From an uncultured Spirochaetaceae bacterium (GTDB lineage Bacteria > Spirochaetota > Spirochaetia > Treponematales > Treponemataceae), in contig CACXDK010000091.1 in assembly GCA_902766345.1 (NCBI GenBank), positions 1 through 10,719 of the forward strand: a DNA stretch of 10,719 nt, given 5' to 3'. A program made the translations under genes and the position numbers. A model generated the notes under the pieces. It had not been told where the DNA came from. It ran no database searches and saw nothing but the letters and a program-made list of their open reading frames with translations. Positions 7,695 through 10,719 of the stretch are shown here, piece after piece; position 1 is the first letter of the stretch, and every line of letters starts with the position of its first letter.

Positions 7695-8939
7695 ATGATT
7701 ATCGTATCTGAAATTGTTCTTATATTTTGCATTGCTTTTTTTGCTGCATCAGAAACAGCTTACACAGCCTTACCAAGAATAACCGTAAGACAAATGCTGA
7801 AAGATAAAGAAAAAAATGCAGCAAAAGTATCAAAGCTAAAGACAAATCTTGACCGCCTTATCTCAACAGTACTTATAGGAACAAATCTTGTAACGACACT
7901 AGCTTCCTCAATTGCCACTGCATACGCACTTCAGGTGTTTGGTCCATCGGCAGTCTCCCTCACATCTGCCATAATGACAATACTAATTATTATTTTCAGC
8001 GAAATAATTCCAAAAACTTATGCAGCCCTAAAACCAAAACAAGTGGCTCAGTCCAGTGCCATCCCCATACTAATATTACAGACCTTATTATTTCCTGTCG
8101 TCTGGATATTTGATAGACTTTCAGACTTCATAAATTTCTTTGAAAAACGCATCTTAAAAACAAAAACACAACTCATCACAGAGGATGAATTAAAAACGCT
8201 CCTTGCTATAGGTGAAAATGAAGGAACTCTTGAAGAAGGTGAAAAGAAACTTTTGGATAGAATTTTTGAATTTTCAGATATTCACGTAAGGGACATAATG
8301 AAACACCGCTCTCTTGTAAAATATATAGATGTTCATGATGATATTGATTCCGTAATAAAAATGTTTAATTCAGGCTTTTCAAGACTTCCAGTTTATGAAA
8401 ATTCTCCTGACAACATTATTGGAGTTCTTCACTATAAATCAGTCTTATTTGCAAATTCTGCCATTACACAAAGTAAAGATTTTGTCAAAATATGCATGAG
8501 ACAGGTAATGTTTGTACCAGAATCTATTTCTGCCGTAGAACTTTTACAGACATTCAAACGCCGCAAAGACAATTTTGCTGTCGCCATTAATGAATACGGA
8601 AGCATGTCTGGAATCGTGACAATGGATGACATTTTAAAAGAAGTTTTCGGTCACATTACAGATGAATACGGTATGACGGAAATTGCCCCGGAAGAAAGAA
8701 TAACAGTCGTAAACACAAAAGAATTCCTCATTCCAGGAGATATGAAATTGGACGATTTTAATGACATAATGAAAATGAACTTAGACAGCGAAAGTTTTGA
8801 TACAATTGGCGGATGGCTTCTTGAAAAATTCGGAGAGTTACCGTCAACAGGTGCTGCTTTCAAAGATACAAATGCTGTATATATGGTAGAAGATCAAAGT
8901 GCACGCCGCATACAGCTAATACGCCTAAAACTTGTCTAG
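7695..8939 (+). CDS. Second CNNM/CorC-type membrane protein with CBS pair (paralogue)
   Basis: A 414-residue inner-membrane protein with the same architecture as the product of 1365-2621 and a probable role in divalent cation transport. Positions counted from the ATG: CNNM membrane region at about 1-150 with SEIIPKT (102-108); linker TEDELKTLLAIGENEG (162-177); CBS pair at about 197-320 with SRLPVY (229-234) and INEYGSMSGIVTMDDI (298-313); CorC_HlyC domain with TIGGWLLEKFGELP (370-383). The usual 'DIM-x-PR' at the first CBS domain reads DIMKHR here, so the proline is lost. An in-frame TAA at 7683-7685 limits the start to TTG 7692 or ATG 7695; I chose the ATG. The gene stands alone, is divergent from purL, and its stop overlaps that of the convergent kinase-like gene in CTAG. 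The low similarity to the first copy suggests an old duplication with different roles. Confidence 0.92.
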   Translation: MIIVSEIVLIFCIAFFAASETAYTALPRITVRQMLKDKEKNAAKVSKLKTNLDRLISTVLIGTNLVTTLASSIATAYALQVFGPSAVSLTSAIMTILIIIFSEIIPKTYAALKPKQVAQSSAIPILILQTLLFPVVWIFDRLSDFINFFEKRILKTKTQLITEDELKTLLAIGENEGTLEEGEKKLLDRIFEFSDIHVRDIMKHRSLVKYIDVHDDIDSVIKMFNSGFSRLPVYENSPDNIIGVLHYKSVLFANSAITQSKDFVKICMRQVMFVPESISAVELLQTFKRRKDNFAVAINEYGSMSGIVTMDDILKEVFGHITDEYGMTEIAPEERITVVNTKEFLIPGDMKLDDFNDIMKMNLDSESFDTIGGWLLEKFGELPSTGAAFKDTNAVYMVEDQSARRIQLIRLKLV

Positions 8940-9592
8940 CAACATGCAAGCTTTGCAGCTTCTACAATAAATTCCGCACTCTTTTCAAGACCAAACAAAG
9001 AGCTGTTTATAAGTAAATCGTAATGACATCTTTTACCCCAAGTCTGCTCTGTAAAAGTGTTGTAATGATTAGCACGGCGTTTATCGATAAGTTTTACATC
9101 TTTTTCCGCTGTAGCAGGATCAAGCCCTTTCTGTTCAATAGCACGCTTTATTTTATCTTGCAACGGAGCATAAATAAATACATTAAGAAGATCGTTAGTA
9201 TCAATTTCAGGACTCTGCGTAAGAATGTAATCCGCACAACGGCCTACAATTACGCAGGGTCCTTTTTTTGCAAGATTAATTATAACATTACGCTGAGCAT
9301 TAAACACCTGATCTGCCAGAGGAGGATTAAGGCAAGCCTGTTGATTTGATGCAACTCCAGAGCCAGTACCAGGAGCCGCATAACTAGCTCCTAAAAGCAA
9401 AGTATACAAAAGACCAGAAGAAATGTTTTGTTCGGTTTTGCGGATAAAATCAGGAGAAAGCCCAGAATCTTTTGCAGACATATCAATTATTTCCTTGTCA
9501 TAGAAAGGAACATTAAGAAGTTCTGCAACACGTTTTCCTATAGAATGTCCTCCAGAACCATATTCTCGGCTTATAGTAATAATCTTTTTCAT
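8936..9592 (-). CDS. Cytidylate kinase-like family protein
   Basis: A 218-residue P-loop nucleotide-kinase-like protein matching the 'cytidylate kinase-like' family (PF13189 type, from memory), distinct from canonical Cmk. Motifs: ISREYGSGGHSIGKRVAE (7-24), in which the nucleotide-binding loop is GSGGHSIGK; PFYDKEII (29-36); CVIVGRCADYIL (113-124); and the late DKRRANHYNTFTEQTWG (170-186) followed by YDLLINSS (191-198). A Gly/Ala/Ser-rich stretch at 68-82 is probably a flexible lid. The substrate is not established for most members. AAAGGAG lies six bases before the ATG, a strong ribosome-binding site, and the omptin stop is 15 bases upstream, so the two are probably co-transcribed. The stop codon shares CTAG with the convergent CNNM gene. 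Confidence 0.9.
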   Translation of the reverse strand: MKKIITISREYGSGGHSIGKRVAELLNVPFYDKEIIDMSAKDSGLSPDFIRKTEQNISSGLLYTLLLGASYAAPGTGSGVASNQQACLNPPLADQVFNAQRNVIINLAKKGPCVIVGRCADYILTQSPEIDTNDLLNVFIYAPLQDKIKRAIEQKGLDPATAEKDVKLIDKRRANHYNTFTEQTWGKRCHYDLLINSSLFGLEKSAEFIVEAAKLACC

Positions 9593-9607
9593 GCAAAACT
9601 CCTTTTA

Positions 9608-10606
9608 TCAAAAGACATTTATTCTAAGACTTGCCGTTACATTAAATGACTGTGTATCAGAAGTGCCTTTTTCATTAGATAGCCAATTGTATTTTCCACT
9701 GTTAGAAGAAACATAAGAATACGAGTGCGATAAATCCATCTTCGTGTAAATGCCACCAAAAGAAAGCCCTGCTGTAATAATGTCATTAATTGTATAATAG
9801 GCACTTAAACGCCCCTTGAATGTCTTAAAATAAGAATCACTTTCATCCCTAAATTTTAAAGAACGCATAATATGATGGTCTACAGAATAAATATACGAGT
9901 AAGGAGAAACTGCAAGAGCAACATCAAATTCAAGACGTTCCGTTGGGACTAGCATAAACTGGCAGCCTAAAAAAGTATAAAAGGAAGAATGATTATATTC
10001 TATTACAGTCTCAGACTTTGAGATAACAAAATGTTCTGCGTAAGGACTGTTCCAACTCACATCATATCCAAGCCTTGTAGAATCAGCATCTCCATACCAA
10101 CATTCAGCACCTTTTGCTTTAAATACGACATTATAAAAACCGACTTCACCAAAAGGCATTATCCTAAAAACAGCTTCTGGAAAAACTATAAAGCCAAAAG
10201 TCCCACTTACATCTATATACGAATGAAGGGAGTTATTACTTTCTGAAAAGTTAGTCTTTAAACCAAGATTATTCCTATCCATCCAGTCAGAATCATACAT
10301 CTTCCCACAAGAAGCTGGTATTGCAGAGGTTGCCGATACGCCTAAATACAAATGTTTATAACTTGCGTTCATTTTTAATCCGTACAACCACAGTGGCTTT
10401 TCTTCCCATTCCAGATAACTTAGTTTTTCAAAATCTGAGTTAGAACTTTCCTGACAGTACAGATACTCACCAAGTTTTCCATATTGATACGAAAAAAAAG
10501 GTTCAAAAGAAAGATGTGCCTTTGAAGAATCTAAAGCAGCAAGAGAAAATGGAATTCCAGCAACAAGCAGTAATTTACAAAGTAATTTCTGCAATTTAAT
10601 TTTCAA
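9608..10606 (-). CDS. Omptin-family outer-membrane aspartyl protease
   Basis: About 332 residues: signal peptide (Lys-rich start, then LLLVAGIPFSLA), a predicted ten-strand beta barrel, and a terminal NVTASLRINVF with the C-terminal Phe used for barrel insertion. Similarity to OmpT is clear at the active site. MYDSDWMD supplies Asp105 and Asp107 (OmpT Asp83/Asp85, in MDDYDWMN). VDHHIMRSLKFRDE supplies Asp243 and His245 (OmpT Asp210/His212, in DNDEHYMRDLTFRE). The four catalytic residues are therefore conserved. Omptins cleave surface-exposed peptides, usually near basic residues; the specificity here is unknown. I chose TTG at 10606 because AGAGG lies six bases upstream (10617-10613) and it gives a proper signal peptide. 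ATG 10639 would add 11 residues, lacks a good ribosome-binding site and overlaps the preceding gene by 44 bases. Tandem in-frame stops (TGA TAA) end it. The kinase-like gene follows after 15 bases. Confidence 0.82.
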   Translation of the reverse strand: MKIKLQKLLCKLLLVAGIPFSLAALDSSKAHLSFEPFFSYQYGKLGEYLYCQESSNSDFEKLSYLEWEEKPLWLYGLKMNASYKHLYLGVSATSAIPASCGKMYDSDWMDRNNLGLKTNFSESNNSLHSYIDVSGTFGFIVFPEAVFRIMPFGEVGFYNVVFKAKGAECWYGDADSTRLGYDVSWNSPYAEHFVISKSETVIEYNHSSFYTFLGCQFMLVPTERLEFDVALAVSPYSYIYSVDHHIMRSLKFRDESDSYFKTFKGRLSAYYTINDIITAGLSFGGIYTKMDLSHSYSYVSSNSGKYNWLSNEKGTSDTQSFNVTASLRINVF

Positions 10607-10719
10607 CGGCAACCTCTGTATTATCCGCAGTCGGAGCATCCGCTAAAGGATCTACCTTGAACAATTTTGCAAGCTGCTTACGCACGGCTTCCATATCACG
10701 GGCATAAGGTGCTTTGAAA
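10596..10719 (-). CDS. C-terminal end of an unidentified protein (partial)
   Basis: An open frame enters from the right edge and ends at TAA 10598-10596, giving 40 residues that begin FKAPYARDMEAVRKQL and end TADNTEVAVEN. The visible part is a charged helix followed by a low-complexity Ala/Asp/Thr/Glu tail, typical of a soluble protein's C-terminus. I do not recognise the family. The stop falls 11 bases inside the omptin frame, so the two genes overlap and are probably translationally coupled in one operon. The ribosome-binding site of the omptin lies within this coding end. Confidence 0.6.
   Translation of the reverse strand, partial: FKAPYARDMEAVRKQLAKLFKVDPLADAPTADNTEVAVEN
10613..10617 (-). 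promoter_or_regulatory. Ribosome-binding site deciding the omptin start
   Basis: AGAGG on the minus strand, six bases before TTG 10606. It lies inside the end of the preceding gene and supports the TTG over the upstream ATG at 10639. Confidence 0.55.

Noticed and set aside
8945..8957. TGCAAGCTTTGCA inverted repeat just after the CNNM stop, as a possible terminator
   Set aside because: Five-base stem, three-base loop, no T-run, and it lies within the kinase-like coding sequence.

Overview
The window looks like chromosomal DNA of a spirochaete, most likely a host-associated Treponema. It is AT-rich, its genes are densely packed, and several encoded proteins fit that group: an Opp-type ABC ATPase, a single-chain clostridial/treponemal-type PurL, TlyC-like CNNM/CorC proteins, a cytidylate-kinase-like protein and a lipoprotein with an LSSC lipobox. 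The assignment is inference; there is no rRNA or other marker to confirm it.

Layout from left to right. (1) Plus strand, 1-1358: the end of an oligopeptide ABC transporter ATPase (OppF type, start outside the window), then a small three-helix membrane protein whose start codon overlaps the oppF stop (ATGA). (2) Minus strand, 7603 down to 1365: a compact unit reading purL (purine biosynthesis), a thioredoxin-like lipoprotein without its CxxC cysteines, and a CNNM/CorC membrane protein. Gaps are 9 and 8 bases, so they are probably co-transcribed. A terminator-like hairpin for this unit lies inside the 3' end of the convergent small membrane protein gene. (3) A 91-base intergenic region (7604-7694) with back-to-back promoters and a perfect 13-base palindrome. 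(4) Plus strand, 7695-8939: a second CNNM/CorC paralogue, divergent from purL. (5) Minus strand, window end down to 8936: the tail of an unidentified gene, an omptin-family outer-membrane protease, and a cytidylate-kinase-like P-loop protein. They overlap or are closely spaced, so they probably form an operon. The kinase and second CNNM genes end tail to tail on a shared CTAG.

Most of the window is ordinary housekeeping and envelope biology. The points worth a second look are: a purL promoter whose predicted start point falls on the A of the ATG (apparent leaderless mRNA), with a similar arrangement on the divergent gene; the palindrome between them; the terminator embedded in coding DNA, whose stem pairs fully only in the minus-strand RNA; the cysteine-less thioredoxin-like lipoprotein between purL and a CNNM gene; and an omptin with all four catalytic residues in a probable spirochaete. 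I see no CRISPR array, insertion sequence, tRNA, rRNA or phage gene, and no gene-free stretch over 300 bases. I do not see a convincing wholly new multi-gene system.
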